A stretch of DNA of 44,862 nucleotides from Myxococcus llanfairpwllgwyngyllgogerychwyrndrobwllllantysiliogogogochensis (GCF_006636215.1 NZ_VIFM01000072.1:1-44862); one strand, 5' to 3'; shown: positions 16,823-28,137, counted from the stretch's first letter. The notes: generated by a model not told the origin, from the letters alone. Numbers and translations: made by a program.

Positions 16823-17194
16823 GTGCCGACCATTAGCCAGCTGGTCCGCAAGGGCCGCGAGAAGCTGAACATCAAGGGCAAGAGCCCCGCGCTCAAGGAG
16901 TGCCCCCAGAAGCGCGGCGTTTGCACCCGCGTGTACACCACGACTCCGAAGAAGCCGAACTCGGCCCTCCGCAAGGTGGCGCGTGTTCGTCTGACCAACG
17001 GAATCGAAGTGACGTCCTACATCCCCGGCGTGGGCCATAACCTCCAGGAGCACTCGGTGGTGATGATCCGTGGCGGTCGTGTGAAGGACCTCCCGGGTGT
17101 GCGCTACCACATCGTTCGTGGAACGCTCGACTCCGTGGGCGTGGCGGGCCGCAAGCAGAGCCGCTCCAAGTACGGCGCCAAGCGCCCGAGCTGA
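16823..17194 (+). CDS. rpsL: 30S ribosomal protein S12
   Basis: S12, 123 residues, a decoding-centre protein of the 30S subunit. It starts at GTG 16823 with GAGGAAGAGG upstream. The start chosen removes an open extension of over 290 codons that belongs to another frame's history. Signature stretches are [19 protein letters not shown] and [19 protein letters not shown]. Lys43 and Lys88, whose substitution gives streptomycin resistance in many bacteria, are both the wild-type residue here, and Asp89 is conserved. First gene after the promoter, followed by rpsG across a 147-base gap. Confidence 0.98.
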   Translation: MPTISQLVRKGREKLNIKGKSPALKECPQKRGVCTRVYTTTPKKPNSALRKVARVRLTNGIEVTSYIPGVGHNLQEHSVVMIRGGRVKDLPGVRYHIVRGTLDSVGVAGRKQSRSKYGAKRPS

Positions 17195-17301
17195 GAGCAG
17201 CAGACCACCTTCGTTGTTTCAGAGTTTGGACGTTGAGCCCCGCACCCTGGGGAGCGTCCTGGTTGTTTCCTTCAGCAGATCAAGAAGCCCCGGTTGCAGC
17301 G

Positions 17302-17317
17302 ACTCTCCAAGGAGAGT
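17302..17317 (+). promoter_or_regulatory. small hairpin in the rpsL-rpsG leader
   Basis: ACTCTC (17302-17307) pairs with GAGAGT (17312-17317) across CAAG, 25 bases before the rpsG start. In Escherichia coli the rpsL-rpsG spacer is the S7 autoregulatory site; position alone suggests a similar role here. The 147-base spacer is long for an operon and ends in a purine-rich ribosome site. Confidence 0.3.
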
Positions 17318-17341
17318 GGGGCGTAAGGGAAGAGAGAAGAG

Positions 17342-17812
17342 ATGCCTCGTCGTCGCGTAGTCGCCAAGCGCAAGATTCTTCCGGATCCGAAGTTCCAGGA
17401 CCGGCTCGTCACCAAGTTCGTCAACGACCTGATGCGGAAGGGCAAGAAGTCCATCGCGGAAGGCGTCTGCTACGGAGCCTTTGCCCTCATCGAAGAGCGC
17501 GCGAAGGAAGACCCCCTCAAGACGTTCAAGAAGGCCCTCGACAACGTCAAGCCGGTGCTTGAGGTCAAGAGCCGCCGCGTCGGTGGCGCCACCTACCAGG
17601 TGCCCGTCGAGGTCCGTCAGGACCGTCGCGTTGCCCTCGGGATGCGTTGGATCATCACGTACTCCAAGGCGCGTGGCGAGAAGACCATGCAGGAGAAGTT
17701 GGCCGGCGAGATCATGGACGCCGCCAACAACCGCGGTAACGCGGTGAAGAAGCGTGAAGACACGCACAAGATGGCGGAAGCCAACAAGGCCTTCGCGCAC
17801 TACCGCTGGTAG
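17342..17812 (+). CDS. rpsG: 30S ribosomal protein S7
   Basis: S7, 156 residues, the primary 16S-binding protein that organises the 30S head and lines the E site. It begins [18 protein letters not shown] and carries [15 protein letters not shown] and [16 protein letters not shown], all family signatures, ending [10 protein letters not shown] as S7 usually does. The ribosome site is the purine run AAGGGAAGAGAGAAGAG. A perfect 13-bp stem with a T run lies 22 bases past the stop, so transcripts from the rpsL promoter may end here. Confidence 0.98.
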   Translation: MPRRRVVAKRKILPDPKFQDRLVTKFVNDLMRKGKKSIAEGVCYGAFALIEERAKEDPLKTFKKALDNVKPVLEVKSRRVGGATYQVPVEVRQDRRVALGMRWIITYSKARGEKTMQEKLAGEIMDAANNRGNAVKKREDTHKMAEANKAFAHYRW

Positions 17813-17833
17813 GTCTTTCGGCCTCGCGGTATC

Positions 17834-17871
17834 CCGCCCGGATGCAGAGGTTGCATCCGGGCGGTTTCTTT
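17834..17871 (+). terminator. strong intrinsic terminator between rpsG and fusA
   Basis: CCGCCCGGATGCA (17834-17846) pairs perfectly over 13 bp with TGCATCCGGGCGG (17852-17864), five-base loop, followed by TTTCTTT. It is the most convincing Rho-independent terminator in the window. It falls inside what is the str operon in other bacteria, implying that fusA has its own promoter or needs read-through. Confidence 0.85.
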
Positions 17872-17959
17872 AGGTGAAGCAGGTTCTCTGAAATCGTCCG
17901 GGTGGGTACGTGAGACGGGGCCCTGTGCCCTCCCGCCCTCATGGAGAGGTACCGACGCA

Positions 17960-20038
17960 ATGGCTCGCGAGCATCCCCTGGAGCGCTACCGCAACATCGG
18001 CATCATGGCGCACATCGATGCCGGCAAGACGACCACCACCGAGCGGATCCTCTTCTACACCGGCGCCATCCACAGGATGGGCGAGGTGCACGAGGGGAAC
18101 ACCACCACGGACTGGATGGTCCAGGAGCGCGAGCGCGGCATCACGATTACGTCGGCGGCCATCACCGCCTTCTGGAGTCGCGGTGAGCATCGCTACCGCG
18201 TCAACATCATCGACACCCCGGGGCACGTCGACTTCACCATCGAGGTGGAGCGTTCGCTGCGCGTCCTGGACGGCGCCATCACCGTGTTCGACGCGGTGAA
18301 CGGCGTGGAGCCGCAGTCCGAAACCGTCTGGCGTCAGGCGGACAAGTACAAGGTCCCCCGCATCTGCTTCATCAACAAGATGGACCGGGTGGGCGCGGAC
18401 TTCGAGATGTCCGTGAGCACCATCCGCGAGAAGCTGGGCGCGCGCGCGGTGCGGATGCAGCTGCCGCTGGGGGCCGAGGACAAGCACCGCGGCGTCATCG
18501 ACCTGCTGACGATGAAGGCGCTGGTGTTCGTCGACTCGGAGCAGGGCAGTCGCTACGACGTCGCGGAGATTCCGGAAGACTACCGCGAGCAGGCGGAGGC
18601 GGCGCGCGCGGAACTGCTCGAGGCGGCGGCGGAGCAGGACGACGCGCTGACGGAGAAGTTCCTGGAGGGCCTGGAGCTGACCGAGCAGGAGGTCCGCGCG
18701 GCCATCCGCAAGGGCTGTGTGGCGCTGAAGCTGTTCCCGGTGTTCTGCGGATCGGCGTTCCGCCACAAGGGCGTGCAGCCGCTGCTGGACGCGGTCATCG
18801 ACTATCTGCCGAGCCCGCTGGATATCCCCCCGGTGCATGGCAAGACGCCCAAGGGCGAGGATGCCATCCGCGAGACGCGGGACGATGCGCCCTTCAGCGC
18901 GCTCGCGTTCAAGATCATGAACGACCCGGCGTTCCAGTCCCAGACGCTGACGTTCCTTCGCGTGTACTCCGGGAAGCTGGAGGCGGGGACGGCGGTGTGG
19001 AACTCGGTGAAGGGCAAGCGCGAGCGCGTCAGCCGCCTGGTGCAGATGCGCGCGGACAAGAAGGACGAGCTCACCGAGTGCTACGCCGGTGACATCTGCG
19101 CGGTGGTGGGGCTGAAGCTGGCCAGCACCGGCGACACGCTCTGCGACGACAAGCAGCCCATCATCCTGGAGCGGATGGAGTTCCCCGAGCCGGTCATCGA
19201 CATCGCGATTGAGCCGAAGTCCACGGCGGACCAGGACAAAATCATCCAGTCGCTCCAGCGCCTGGCGATGGAGGACCCGTCGTTCCGCGTGAAGACGAAC
19301 GAGGAGACGGGGCAGACCATCATCGCCGGCATGGGCGAGCTGCACCTGGAGATCATCGTCGACAGGCTGCTGCGCGAGTTCAAGGTCGACGCGAACATCG
19401 GCAAGCCGCAGGTGGCGTACCGCGAGACCATCACCACCCAGACGGAGTCCGAGGGGAAGTTCATCCGTCAGACGGGCGGCCGGGGCCAGTACGGCCACAT
19501 CTGGCTTCGGGTGATGCCCAACGAGCCTGGCAAGGGCTTCGCCTTCGAGAACAAGGTGACGGGCGGCGCGGTGACCAAGGAGTTCGTGGACGCGGTCCGC
19601 GACGGCGTCGCCGAGGCCCTGCAGAACGGTCCGGTGGCGGGCTACCCCATGGTCGACGTGAAGGTGGAGGCCTACGACGGCTCCATGCACGACGTGGACT
19701 CCAGCGAGATGGCGTTCAAGATCGCCGGCTCCCTGGCCTTCAAGGACGCGGTGCGCGCGGCCTCCCCGGTGTTGCTCGAGCCCATCATGAGCTGTGAAAT
19801 CGTCACGCCTGACGACTTCATGGGCGACGTGATTGGCGACCTCAACGGCCGCCGCGGCAAGGTCATGGGCATGGCGCCCCGGCCCGGCCGGTTGCAGGCC
19901 ATCCAGGCGCAGGTCCCCCTGGCCGCCATGTTCGGGTACTCGACAGACCTGCGCAGCCGCAGCCAGGGAAGGGCGACGTACACGATGCAGTTCAGTCACT
20001 ACGCGCCAGCGCCCAAGACGGCGCTGAACCGGTACTGA
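17960..20038 (+). CDS. fusA: elongation factor G
   Basis: EF-G, 692 residues, the GTPase that drives ribosomal translocation and, with RRF, recycling. G1 is AHIDAGKT at 17-24, G3 is DTPGH at 85-89 and G4 is NKMD at 139-142. Switch I contains [12 protein letters not shown]. Domain IV includes [16 protein letters not shown]. The length is standard. It lies beyond the terminator after rpsG, and GGAGAGG upstream of ATG 17960 serves as ribosome site. tuf follows after 143 bases. Some myxobacteria may carry a second EF-G; this copy is the one in the str position. Confidence 0.98.
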   Translation: MAREHPLERYRNIGIMAHIDAGKTTTTERILFYTGAIHRMGEVHEGNTTTDWMVQERERGITITSAAITAFWSRGEHRYRVNIIDTPGHVDFTIEVERSLRVLDGAITVFDAVNGVEPQSETVWRQADKYKVPRICFINKMDRVGADFEMSVSTIREKLGARAVRMQLPLGAEDKHRGVIDLLTMKALVFVDSEQGSRYDVAEIPEDYREQAEAARAELLEAAAEQDDALTEKFLEGLELTEQEVRAAIRKGCVALKLFPVFCGSAFRHKGVQPLLDAVIDYLPSPLDIPPVHGKTPKGEDAIRETRDDAPFSALAFKIMNDPAFQSQTLTFLRVYSGKLEAGTAVWNSVKGKRERVSRLVQMRADKKDELTECYAGDICAVVGLKLASTGDTLCDDKQPIILERMEFPEPVIDIAIEPKSTADQDKIIQSLQRLAMEDPSFRVKTNEETGQTIIAGMGELHLEIIVDRLLREFKVDANIGKPQVAYRETITTQTESEGKFIRQTGGRGQYGHIWLRVMPNEPGKGFAFENKVTGGAVTKEFVDAVRDGVAEALQNGPVAGYPMVDVKVEAYDGSMHDVDSSEMAFKIAGSLAFKDAVRAASPVLLEPIMSCEIVTPDDFMGDVIGDLNGRRGKVMGMAPRPGRLQAIQAQVPLAAMFGYSTDLRSRSQGRATYTMQFSHYAPAPKTALNRY

Positions 20039-20181
20039 CGGCCACGGCAGGCGGCCCTGCGGGCGATTTCAGTTGACGTTGTGGCGGGTTTGGAGCAGGA
20101 CGCAGCACCTTCGCAGTGAGTTTTGCGGGATTCGAGACGCGCCGGGTGGTTGACCGGCTCAGCCCCGGTTGAGGAGTTGTC

Positions 20182-21372
<1,191 letters not shown>

Positions 21373-21379
21373 CAGGCCT

Positions 21380-21430
21380 CCTCCCGGCTCCCATGGACAT
21401 CCCCTCGGGGAATTTCCAGGGAGCCGGAGG
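21380..21430 (+). promoter_or_regulatory. long stem-loop between tuf and rpsJ (candidate S10-leader structure)
   Basis: CCTCC-C-GGCTCCC-A-TGG (21380-21396) pairs with CCAGGGAGCCGGAGG (21416-21430) with two single-base bulges, and a second hairpin (CCCCTCGGGG, 21401-21410) sits in the loop. No T tract follows. It lies in the 201-base tuf-rpsJ spacer, where Escherichia coli has the L4-regulated S10 leader. It could be a terminator, a processing site or a protein-binding leader. Confidence 0.5.
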
Positions 21431-21573
21431 AAATCCAGTTGCATACACCGGGGCGGGATGGTAATCACCGCGCCCCTTCGTTCTGAAGAAACGGCTCTGT
21501 GACAACCAGGGGACGTCGGTCGTAGCGCCTCCCGGGGCGTTGGCACAAAGTTCGTTCTAAGAGGTTCTTGCGA

Positions 21574-21882
21574 ATGGCGACACAGAAGATCCGCATCCGG
21601 CTGAAGGCATACGACTCGAAGCTCCTGGACCAGAGCGCGGGTGAGATCGTCGAGACGGCCAAGCGCACGGGCGCGAAGGTGGCCGGTCCGATCCCCCTTC
21701 CTACGCGCATCAACAAGTTCACGGTGCTGCGTTCGCCGCACGTGGACAAGAAGAGCCGCGAGCAGTTCGAGATCCGCACGCACAAGCGCCTGCTCGATAT
21801 TCTCGAGCCCACGCAGCAGACGCTGGATGCGCTCATGAAGCTGGATCTGTCGGCCGGCGTTGACGTCGAGATCAAGTCCTAG
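21574..21882 (+). CDS. rpsJ: 30S ribosomal protein S10
   Basis: S10, 102 residues, a 30S head protein that also acts in Nus-factor transcription complexes. It starts at ATG 21574 ([14 protein letters not shown]) with AGAGG nine bases upstream; a TTG two codons earlier is not needed. The loop [26 protein letters not shown] is characteristic. The next gene is rplD, 53 bases later. L3 normally lies between them and is absent here. Confidence 0.98.
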   Translation: MATQKIRIRLKAYDSKLLDQSAGEIVETAKRTGAKVAGPIPLPTRINKFTVLRSPHVDKKSREQFEIRTHKRLLDILEPTQQTLDALMKLDLSAGVDVEIKS

Positions 21883-21935
21883 GAAGCGGGTGGGCGTCCG
21901 AGTGGTTTCACTCCGACCCCCGCGAGGAAAGTGCC

Positions 21936-22559
21936 ATGGCGAAGTTTGACGTTGTCGACCTCGATTTGAAGAAGGTGTCGGAGATTGAGCTCTCCGACGA
22001 CATCTTCGGCGCTGAGCCGAACGCGCACCTCTTTTACGAGGTCGCGAAGATGCAGCAGATCAACCGGCGTCGCGGCACGGTGGGTGTGAAGAACACCTCG
22101 CTGGTCAGCGGCGGCGGCAAGAAGCCCTGGAAGCAGAAGGGCACCGGCCGCGCCCGCCAGGGTTCCATCCGCGCTTCCCACTGGGTGGGCGGCGGCAAGG
22201 CGATGGCGCCCAAGGCTCGCGACTACTTCTACCGCCCGCCCCGCAAGGTGCGTCGCGGCGCGCTGAAGTCGGCGCTGTCCCTGCGCGCCAAGGAGAAGAC
22301 GCTCATCATCCTGAGCGGGTTCTCCCTGGACGCCCCCAAGAGCAAGCAGGCCTTCGAGGCGCTCACCAAGCGCCTGAAGCTGCAGAACGCTCTCGTGGTG
22401 GACGAGAAGAGCAACACCAACCTGCACCGCAGCGTGCGGAACCTGGCGAAGTTCGACGTGCTTCCTCCCGAGGGTCTCAACCTCGAGGCCGTTCTGAAGC
22501 ACTCGCACCTCGTGCTCACCTCCGCGGCCGCGAAGACCCTCGAGGGGGCGCTCTCATGA
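21936..22559 (+). CDS. rplD: 50S ribosomal protein L4
   Basis: L4, 207 residues, a 23S-binding protein whose long loop reaches the peptide exit tunnel; in enterobacteria it also represses the S10 operon. The tunnel loop is [19 protein letters not shown], intact. The start at ATG 21936 has GAGGAAAG upstream. The stop overlaps the rplW start by four bases (ATGA), so the two are coupled. It follows rpsJ directly, with no room for rplC. Confidence 0.97.
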   Translation: MAKFDVVDLDLKKVSEIELSDDIFGAEPNAHLFYEVAKMQQINRRRGTVGVKNTSLVSGGGKKPWKQKGTGRARQGSIRASHWVGGGKAMAPKARDYFYRPPRKVRRGALKSALSLRAKEKTLIILSGFSLDAPKSKQAFEALTKRLKLQNALVVDEKSNTNLHRSVRNLAKFDVLPPEGLNLEAVLKHSHLVLTSAAAKTLEGALS

Positions 22560-22849
22560 ATCTCAGCGACGTCATCAAGGGCCCGCTCATCACCGAGAAG
22601 CTGGACAAGGCCCGCGAGAAGTTCCGCCAGTACTCGTTCATCGTGGACCGCAAGGCCACCAAGCACGACGTGGCTCGCGCGGTGGAGACGCTGTTCAAGG
22701 TCACCGTCGAGGGCGTCAACACGAACGTCGTTCGCGGCAAGATCAAGCGCGTGGGTCGGAGCATCGGCAAGCGGCCCAACTTCAAGAAGGCGGTCGTCAC
22801 CCTCAAGGAAGGCGACTCGATCGAACTCTTCGAGGGAGGGGCGGCCTGA
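22556..22849 (+). CDS. rplW: 50S ribosomal protein L23
   Basis: L23, 97 residues, located at the tunnel exit, where it docks trigger factor and SRP. It begins [16 protein letters not shown], includes [19 protein letters not shown] and ends with a K/R-rich loop and [10 protein letters not shown]. The docking region is conserved and its size is normal. The start overlaps the rplD stop. Confidence 0.97.
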   Translation: MNLSDVIKGPLITEKLDKAREKFRQYSFIVDRKATKHDVARAVETLFKVTVEGVNTNVVRGKIKRVGRSIGKRPNFKKAVVTLKEGDSIELFEGGAA

Positions 22850-22884
22850 CGCTACGGCGTTGAGGTCAGCCTGAGGAACACACC

Positions 22885-23730
22885 ATGGGCATCAAGAAGT
22901 ACAAGCCGACAAGCGCCGCCCGCCGTCACATGACGGTGTCCGATTTCGCGGACATCACCAAGGACGCGCCCGAGAAGAAGCTGACCGAGCCGCTGAAGCG
23001 CTCGGGTGGCCGCAACGTGCACGGACACATCACCCGACGTCACCAGGGTGGTGGTCACAAGCGCCGCTACCGCGTCATCGACTTCAAGCGTCGTGACAAG
23101 GACGGCGTGCCGGCCAAGGTCACCGCGGTAGAGTACGACCCGAACCGCACCGCCAACATCGCCCTGCTGACGTACGCGGACGGTGAGAAGCGCTACATCC
23201 TGGCCCCGGTGGGCCTGAATGTGGGCGACACGGTGTTCGCCGGCGAGACCGCCGACATCCGTCCGGGCAACTCCCTGCCGCTGCAGAACATCCCGGTGGG
23301 TACCATCATCCACAACGTGGAGCTGAAGCCGGGCCGTGGCGCCCAGGTCATCCGCTCCGCAGGAACCTCTGGACAGCTGATGGCGAAGGAGGGCCGCTAC
23401 GCGCAGGTGCGTATGCCTTCTGGAACCGTCCGCATGGTCCTCATCGAGTGCCGCGCCACCGTGGGCCAGGTGGGTAACATCGAGCACGAGATCATCCGCA
23501 TCGGTAAGGCGGGTAAGAGCCGCTGGCTGGGCATCCGCCCGACGGTTCGTGGTCTCGCGATGAACCCCGTGGACCACCCGCACGGTGGTGGTGAGGGTAA
23601 GTCCGGTCAGGGCAACCCGCACCCGGTGTCGCCGTGGGGCAAGAAGACCAAGGGTCTGACCACGCGCACCAACAAGCGTACTGACAAGTTCATCGTGAGC
23701 GGCCGCCGCCAGGGCGCGCGCAGCCAGTAA
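22885..23730 (+). CDS. rplB: 50S ribosomal protein L2
   Basis: L2, 281 residues, next to the peptidyl-transferase centre and needed for subunit association and peptide-bond formation. It begins [18 protein letters not shown]. It has [19 protein letters not shown] and the highly conserved loop [12 protein letters not shown] near the C-terminus, including the functionally important histidine. Ribosome site GAGGAA at the start. Confidence 0.98.
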   Translation: MGIKKYKPTSAARRHMTVSDFADITKDAPEKKLTEPLKRSGGRNVHGHITRRHQGGGHKRRYRVIDFKRRDKDGVPAKVTAVEYDPNRTANIALLTYADGEKRYILAPVGLNVGDTVFAGETADIRPGNSLPLQNIPVGTIIHNVELKPGRGAQVIRSAGTSGQLMAKEGRYAQVRMPSGTVRMVLIECRATVGQVGNIEHEIIRIGKAGKSRWLGIRPTVRGLAMNPVDHPHGGGEGKSGQGNPHPVSPWGKKTKGLTTRTNKRTDKFIVSGRRQGARSQ

Positions 23731-23745
23731 GAGGATTCGCAAGCC

Positions 23746-24033
23746 ATGGCTCGTTCGATCAAGAAGGGTCCGTTCGTCGACGACTTCCTCGTCAAGAAGA
23801 TCGAGGACATGATCAAGACGAACAAGAAGACTGTCGTGAAGACGTGGTCCCGCCGCTCCACCATCCTTCCGGAGTTCGTGGGTCACACCTTCGCGGTGCA
23901 CAACGGGAAGAAGTTCATCCCGGTGTTCGTCACGGAGAACATGGTGGGCCACAAGCTCGGCGAGTTCGCCCCGACGCGTACGTTCGGTGGACACTCGGCG
24001 GAGAAGAAGGTCGCCAAGGCCCCGGGCAAGTAG
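23746..24033 (+). CDS. rpsS: 30S ribosomal protein S19
   Basis: S19, 95 residues, a 30S head protein that pairs with S13 and contacts the 50S side. It begins [19 protein letters not shown] and carries [20 protein letters not shown] and [16 protein letters not shown], both classic signatures. The C-terminus has a few extra residues ([12 protein letters not shown]). Spacing to rplB is 15 bases. Confidence 0.97.
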   Translation: MARSIKKGPFVDDFLVKKIEDMIKTNKKTVVKTWSRRSTILPEFVGHTFAVHNGKKFIPVFVTENMVGHKLGEFAPTRTFGGHSAEKKVAKAPGK

Positions 24034-24068
24034 CCTGGCGCATTGCCTGAGAGCCTGAGGAGATGACC

Positions 24069-24413
24069 ATGGAGTCGACTGCACATCTGCGTTTCCTGCG
24101 CATGAGCCCCCGCAAGCTGTCTGTCGTTGCGGCGCTCATCCGGGGCAAGCCCGTCGAGGCTGCCCTCAACATCCTGAAGTTCACCAAGCGCGCCGCGGCC
24201 CTGCCGGTGGAGAAGCTCATCAAGAGCGCCGTGGCCAACGCGACGGACCTGTCCAAGGGTCAGGTCGACGTGGACACGCTCTACGTCAAGACCATCTCGG
24301 TGGACCAGGGTCCTACCCAGCGCCGGTTCATGCCGCGCGCCATGGGTCGGGCCACCCCGATCAAGAAGAAGACCGCCCACGTCCATGTGGTGCTGGCCGA
24401 GGCCAAGAAGTAG
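24069..24413 (+). CDS. rplV: 50S ribosomal protein L22
   Basis: L22, 114 residues, lines the exit tunnel with a long beta-hairpin. Two in-frame ATGs lie close together, at 24063 and 24069. GAGGAG at 24057-24062 touches the first but sits six bases from the second, so the second is chosen ([17 protein letters not shown]). The hairpin part is [26 protein letters not shown], the region where macrolide-resistance changes occur; no obvious alteration is seen. Confidence 0.96.
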   Translation: MESTAHLRFLRMSPRKLSVVAALIRGKPVEAALNILKFTKRAAALPVEKLIKSAVANATDLSKGQVDVDTLYVKTISVDQGPTQRRFMPRAMGRATPIKKKTAHVHVVLAEAKK

Positions 24414-24453
24414 GACCCGTCGGGCCCAGCCCGGACGTTCAAGGAGATTCACG

Positions 24454-25116
<663 letters not shown>

Positions 25117-25182
25117 GAGCCCTCCCGCTTTGGGCGCTCTCGAGAGAGGGCGCCCGGGGCAGGGCAGTGAAGGACAGCGACG

Positions 25183-25602
25183 ATGCTTCAGCCTGCACGT
25201 ACGAAGTACCGCAAGATGCACAAGGGCCGCACGCCCGGCGCCGCGCACCGTGGCAGCGACTTGACCTACGGTGAGTTCGGCCTGATGAGCCTGCAGCCGG
25301 GGTGGATTACGTCCCGGCAGATCGAGGCGGCTCGTATCGCGATGACCCGCCACGTGAAGCGCGGCGGCAAGATCTGGATCCGAATCTTCCCGGACAAGCC
25401 CATCACCAAGAAGCCCGCCGAGACCCGAATGGGTACCGGTAAGGGTGGCGTGGAGTACTACGTCGCGGTGGTGAAGCCCGGCCGCATCCTCTACGAGATG
25501 GAGGGGATGACGACCGAGGTGGCCACGGGGGCGCTGAAGCTGGCGCAGGCGAAGCTGCCGGTGCTCACGCGTATCGTGACGCGCACGGACCTGAGCCTCT
25601 AG
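25183..25602 (+). CDS. rplP: 50S ribosomal protein L16
   Basis: L16, 139 residues, near the A site, contacts tRNA and helps build the central protuberance. It begins [19 protein letters not shown], has [31 protein letters not shown] and [19 protein letters not shown], all family hallmarks. AAGGA lies just upstream of ATG 25183. Confidence 0.98.
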   Translation: MLQPARTKYRKMHKGRTPGAAHRGSDLTYGEFGLMSLQPGWITSRQIEAARIAMTRHVKRGGKIWIRIFPDKPITKKPAETRMGTGKGGVEYYVAVVKPGRILYEMEGMTTEVATGALKLAQAKLPVLTRIVTRTDLSL

Positions 25603-25657
25603 GCACCGCGGCGGGAGCCGCCTTCGGGTGGGCTCCCGCACGCATGTGGAGATAGCA

Positions 25658-25861
25658 ATGGCGACTGCGAAGGAACTGAGGGAGCTGTCGGCGGACGACC
25701 TGCAGCGGCGGGCGACGGAACTGCGTGAGACGCTGTTCCAGGACCAGCTCAAGCGGCGGACCGGCTCGCTGGACAGCCCGGCGGAGCGAACCCTGCACCG
25801 GCGTGACCTGGCCCGGGTGCTGGCGGTTCTCGGCGAGAAGAAGAAGGCGGCGAAGGCCTAA
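25658..25861 (+). CDS. rpmC: 50S ribosomal protein L29
   Basis: L29, 67 residues, a helical-hairpin protein at the tunnel exit next to L23. ATG 25658 (MATAKELRELSADDLQ) has GGAG six bases upstream; an ATG ten codons earlier lies in leader sequence. It has the typical helix LRETLFQDQLKRRTGSLDS and ends in a Lys/Ala tail. Confidence 0.95.
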   Translation: MATAKELRELSADDLQRRATELRETLFQDQLKRRTGSLDSPAERTLHRRDLARVLAVLGEKKKAAKA

Positions 25862-25965
25862 GGCCGACGTCGCGATTCCTCCAAGCGCGCTCGCCCGGAA
25901 GCGGGTGCGTGCGGCCATCCGGGACGCGAGAGCGCCCGGGTGCATGAGAGACAGTGAGAACAAAG

Positions 25966-26280
25966 ATGGCTGAAACGACTGAAGCGCCCAAGGCAGAGAC
26001 CTCCTCCCGCGGCCGTCCGAAGACGCGCGTGGGAATCGTCACCTCCAACAAGATGCAGAAGACGGTCGTGGTCACCGTCCAGCGCCGGGCTCCCCACCCG
26101 AAGTACGGGAAGATCATGAGCCTGCGCGAGAAGTACAAGGCGCACGTGGAGGACCACGACTATCCGAAGAAGATCACCATCAACGAGGGTGATCGGGTCC
26201 GGATCGCCGAGACCAAGCCTGCCTCGAAGGACAAGCGGTGGCGTGTGGTCGAGGTGCTGGAGAAGAGCAAGAACGTCTAG
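25966..26280 (+). CDS. rpsQ: 30S ribosomal protein S17
   Basis: S17, about 104 residues from ATG 25966 ([14 protein letters not shown]), or 108 from GTG 25954; the ribosome site does not settle it. An early 16S-binding protein. The conserved core begins [16 protein letters not shown] and includes [18 protein letters not shown]. The first 20 residues are a Thr/Glu/Pro-rich extension beyond the usual length of about 85. Confidence 0.95.
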   Translation: MAETTEAPKAETSSRGRPKTRVGIVTSNKMQKTVVVTVQRRAPHPKYGKIMSLREKYKAHVEDHDYPKKITINEGDRVRIAETKPASKDKRWRVVEVLEKSKNV

Positions 26281-26346
26281 CACGCACCTCCACCTGCGCG
26301 GCCGTGAGGCGGTGTGGTGGAGTCACCGGCGATAGGAGATTCTCAG

Positions 26347-26715
26347 ATGATTCAGATGACGAGCGTGCTCGACGTGGCGGACAACTCGGGCGCGAAGAAG
26401 GTGTTCTGCATCAAGGTGCTCGGCGGTTCGAAGCGCAAGTACGCGTCCATCGGCGACGTCATCGTCGTGTCGATCCGCGAGGCGCTGCCCAACTCGAAGG
26501 TGAAGAAGGGTGACGTGGCCAAGGCCGTCATCGTCCGCACCAAGCGCGAGGTGGGTCGTCCCGACGGCAGCTTCATCAAGTTCGATGGCAACTCCGCGGT
26601 CCTCATCAACAAGGACATGGAGCCCATTGGTACGCGCATCTTCGGGCCGGTGGCCCGTGAGCTCCGCGCCCGCAAGTTCATGAAGATCATCTCGCTGGCG
26701 CCCGAAGTCCTCTGA
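26347..26715 (+). CDS. rplN: 50S ribosomal protein L14
   Basis: L14, 122 residues, forms intersubunit bridges and contacts L19. ATG 26347 gives [18 protein letters not shown], the classical N-terminus, with AGGAG at 26334-26338. The frame is open 11 codons further upstream, but those codons lack L14 character. Ends [10 protein letters not shown], with the usual size. Confidence 0.98.
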   Translation: MIQMTSVLDVADNSGAKKVFCIKVLGGSKRKYASIGDVIVVSIREALPNSKVKKGDVAKAVIVRTKREVGRPDGSFIKFDGNSAVLINKDMEPIGTRIFGPVARELRARKFMKIISLAPEVL

Positions 26716-26761
26716 GAGGACCGCAGGCCGGACGGCGAGCAGCCAGAGAGACGAGGAAGCC

Positions 26762-27091
26762 ATGCAGAAGATGAAAGTGGGAGACACGGTCCAGGTCATG
26801 GCCGGGGCCGAAGCCTCCGAGAAGAGTCCTGCGACGAAGCGCGGCAAGGTGCTGAAGATCGACCGCGAGGCGGGTCGCGTGACAGTTGAGGGTCTGCGCC
26901 TGGTCAAGCGTCACCAGAAGAAGACGCCCCAGAATCCCGAGGGTGGCATTGTCGAGAAGCCCGGCACCATCGCCCTGGCGAATGTCCAGGTCGTGTGCGC
27001 CAAGTGCGACAAGCCGACCCGCGTGGGGGTCAAGACCGAGGGCGAGAAGCTCCAGCGGTTCTGCAAGAACTGCGACGCGCTGATTGACTAG
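26762..27091 (+). CDS. rplX: 50S ribosomal protein L24, zinc-ribbon form
   Basis: L24, 109 residues, one of the first proteins to bind 23S rRNA and an assembly initiator. The KOW region is [15 protein letters not shown]. The C-terminal half has two CxxC pairs, Cys79-Cys82 and Cys101-Cys104, the cysteine-bearing (zinc-ribbon) version. A 180-base gap with two stem-loops follows before rplE. Confidence 0.96.
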   Translation: MQKMKVGDTVQVMAGAEASEKSPATKRGKVLKIDREAGRVTVEGLRLVKRHQKKTPQNPEGGIVEKPGTIALANVQVVCAKCDKPTRVGVKTEGEKLQRFCKNCDALID

Positions 27092-27126
27092 GAGTCCCTG
27101 TTGGGGCATGTATGCGCGCCCTTCTG

Positions 27127-27201
27127 CCCGCCCTGGTGGGCGGGTAGGGGGGAGTGCAGGCAACGAGGGCCTGGGTGGTTCCGGGGCCCTCGCGGTGTTT
27201 T
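27127..27201 (+). terminator. tandem stem-loops between rplX and rplE
   Basis: First hairpin: CCCGCCC (27127-27133) with GGGCGGG (27138-27144), four-base loop TGGT. Second: CGAGGGCC (27164-27171) with GGCCCTCG (27185-27192), 13-base loop, then CGGTGTTTT. The second resembles an intrinsic terminator. They occupy the only sizeable gap in the spc part of the run, so they may act as an attenuator or a processing site. Confidence 0.5.
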
Positions 27202-27271
27202 CAGTTTCCAGATGAAGGACTGATCGGACGCGCTGGGTCCACAACGGCGCCCCGAAGCAGAGGATACGACG

Positions 27272-27925
27272 ATGGCTGACGAGAAGAAGCCGGACCAGAA
27301 GGAAAAGAAGGCGAAGCGGGGCAAGAAGGAAGAGGCCAAGAAGGTTGGCTTCGCGGCGAACATCGAGGAAGGCCTCGAGAGCAAGCCGGCCCGCATGAAG
27401 GAGCGCTTCCGCAAGGAAGGGGTGCCCGCCCTGATGAAGGAGCTGGGCCTCAAGAACCCGATGGAGGTTCCGCGTCTCCAGAAGATCGTCGTCAACATGG
27501 GTCTCGGCGAGGCACTCGCCAACAACAAGATCCTGGAGTCGGCGGTGGACCAGCTCGCGGCGATCACGGGTCAGAAGCCCATCGTCACGCGCGCTCGCAA
27601 GTCCATCGCGAACTTCAAGCTGCGTCAGGGTCAGGCCATCGGTGCCGCCGTGACGCTGCGTGGTACTCGCATGTACGAGTTCATGGACCGCCTCATCACC
27701 GTGGCGCTGCCGCGCGTGCGTGACTTCAAGGGCGTGTCCCCGAAGGCTTTCGACGGGAAGGGCAATTACACGCTCGGCGTGCGCGAGCAGATCATCTTCC
27801 CTGAGATCAACTACGACCAGATCGAGAAGGTGAAGGGGCTCAACATCAGCTTCGTCACCACCGCCGCGAACGACGAGCAGGGGTTGGCGCTGATGCGTCA
27901 CTTCGGCCTGCCGTTCCGTCAGTAA
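27272..27925 (+). CDS. rplE: 50S ribosomal protein L5 with N-terminal extension
   Basis: L5, 217 residues, binds 5S rRNA and forms bridge B1b with S13 in the central protuberance. The usual length is about 179. Here a lysine/glutamate-rich extension of about 38 residues ([20 protein letters not shown] and onward) precedes the normal start region ([20 protein letters not shown]). The core is conserved: [49 protein letters not shown]. Whether the extension is used depends on start choice; ATG 27272 has a purine-rich upstream site. Confidence 0.95.
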   Translation: MADEKKPDQKEKKAKRGKKEEAKKVGFAANIEEGLESKPARMKERFRKEGVPALMKELGLKNPMEVPRLQKIVVNMGLGEALANNKILESAVDQLAAITGQKPIVTRARKSIANFKLRQGQAIGAAVTLRGTRMYEFMDRLITVALPRVRDFKGVSPKAFDGKGNYTLGVREQIIFPEINYDQIEKVKGLNISFVTTAANDEQGLALMRHFGLPFRQ

Positions 27926-27951
27926 GCCCTCGAGCCAAGGACCTCAAGACA

Positions 27952-28137
27952 ATGGCCAAGCTCTCCAAGATCGCCCAGGCGAAGCGCAAGCCGAAGTTCG
28001 CCGTGCGCCAGTACAACCGCTGCCCGCTGTGCGGTCGGCCGCGCGCCTTCCTTCGCAAGTTCAAGATGTGCCGTATCTGCCTGCGCAACCGTGCGCTGCG
28101 CGGCGAGATCACCGGCGTCACCAAGTCGTCCTGGTAG
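27952..28137 (+). CDS. rpsN: 30S ribosomal protein S14, zinc-binding type
   Basis: S14, 61 residues, type Z: the short form with a zinc site. Ligands Cys24-x2-Cys27 and Cys40-x2-Cys43. It sits in the 30S head near the decoding groove. Ends [11 protein letters not shown], as in other short S14 proteins. A 191-base spacer without clear features precedes rpsH. Confidence 0.98.
   Translation: MAKLSKIAQAKRKPKFAVRQYNRCPLCGRPRAFLRKFKMCRICLRNRALRGEITGVTKSSW

Noticed and set aside
17939-19999. 686-codon minus-strand frame opposite fusA
   Set aside because: Antisense to EF-G; no known domain and biased composition.
20073-20101. TTGACG at 20073-20078 as a tuf promoter
   Set aside because: No acceptable -10 at 15-19 bases downstream.
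21439-21467. TTGCAT / TAATCA pair as an rpsJ promoter
   Set aside because: Only three of six matches in each box; not better than chance in this sequence.
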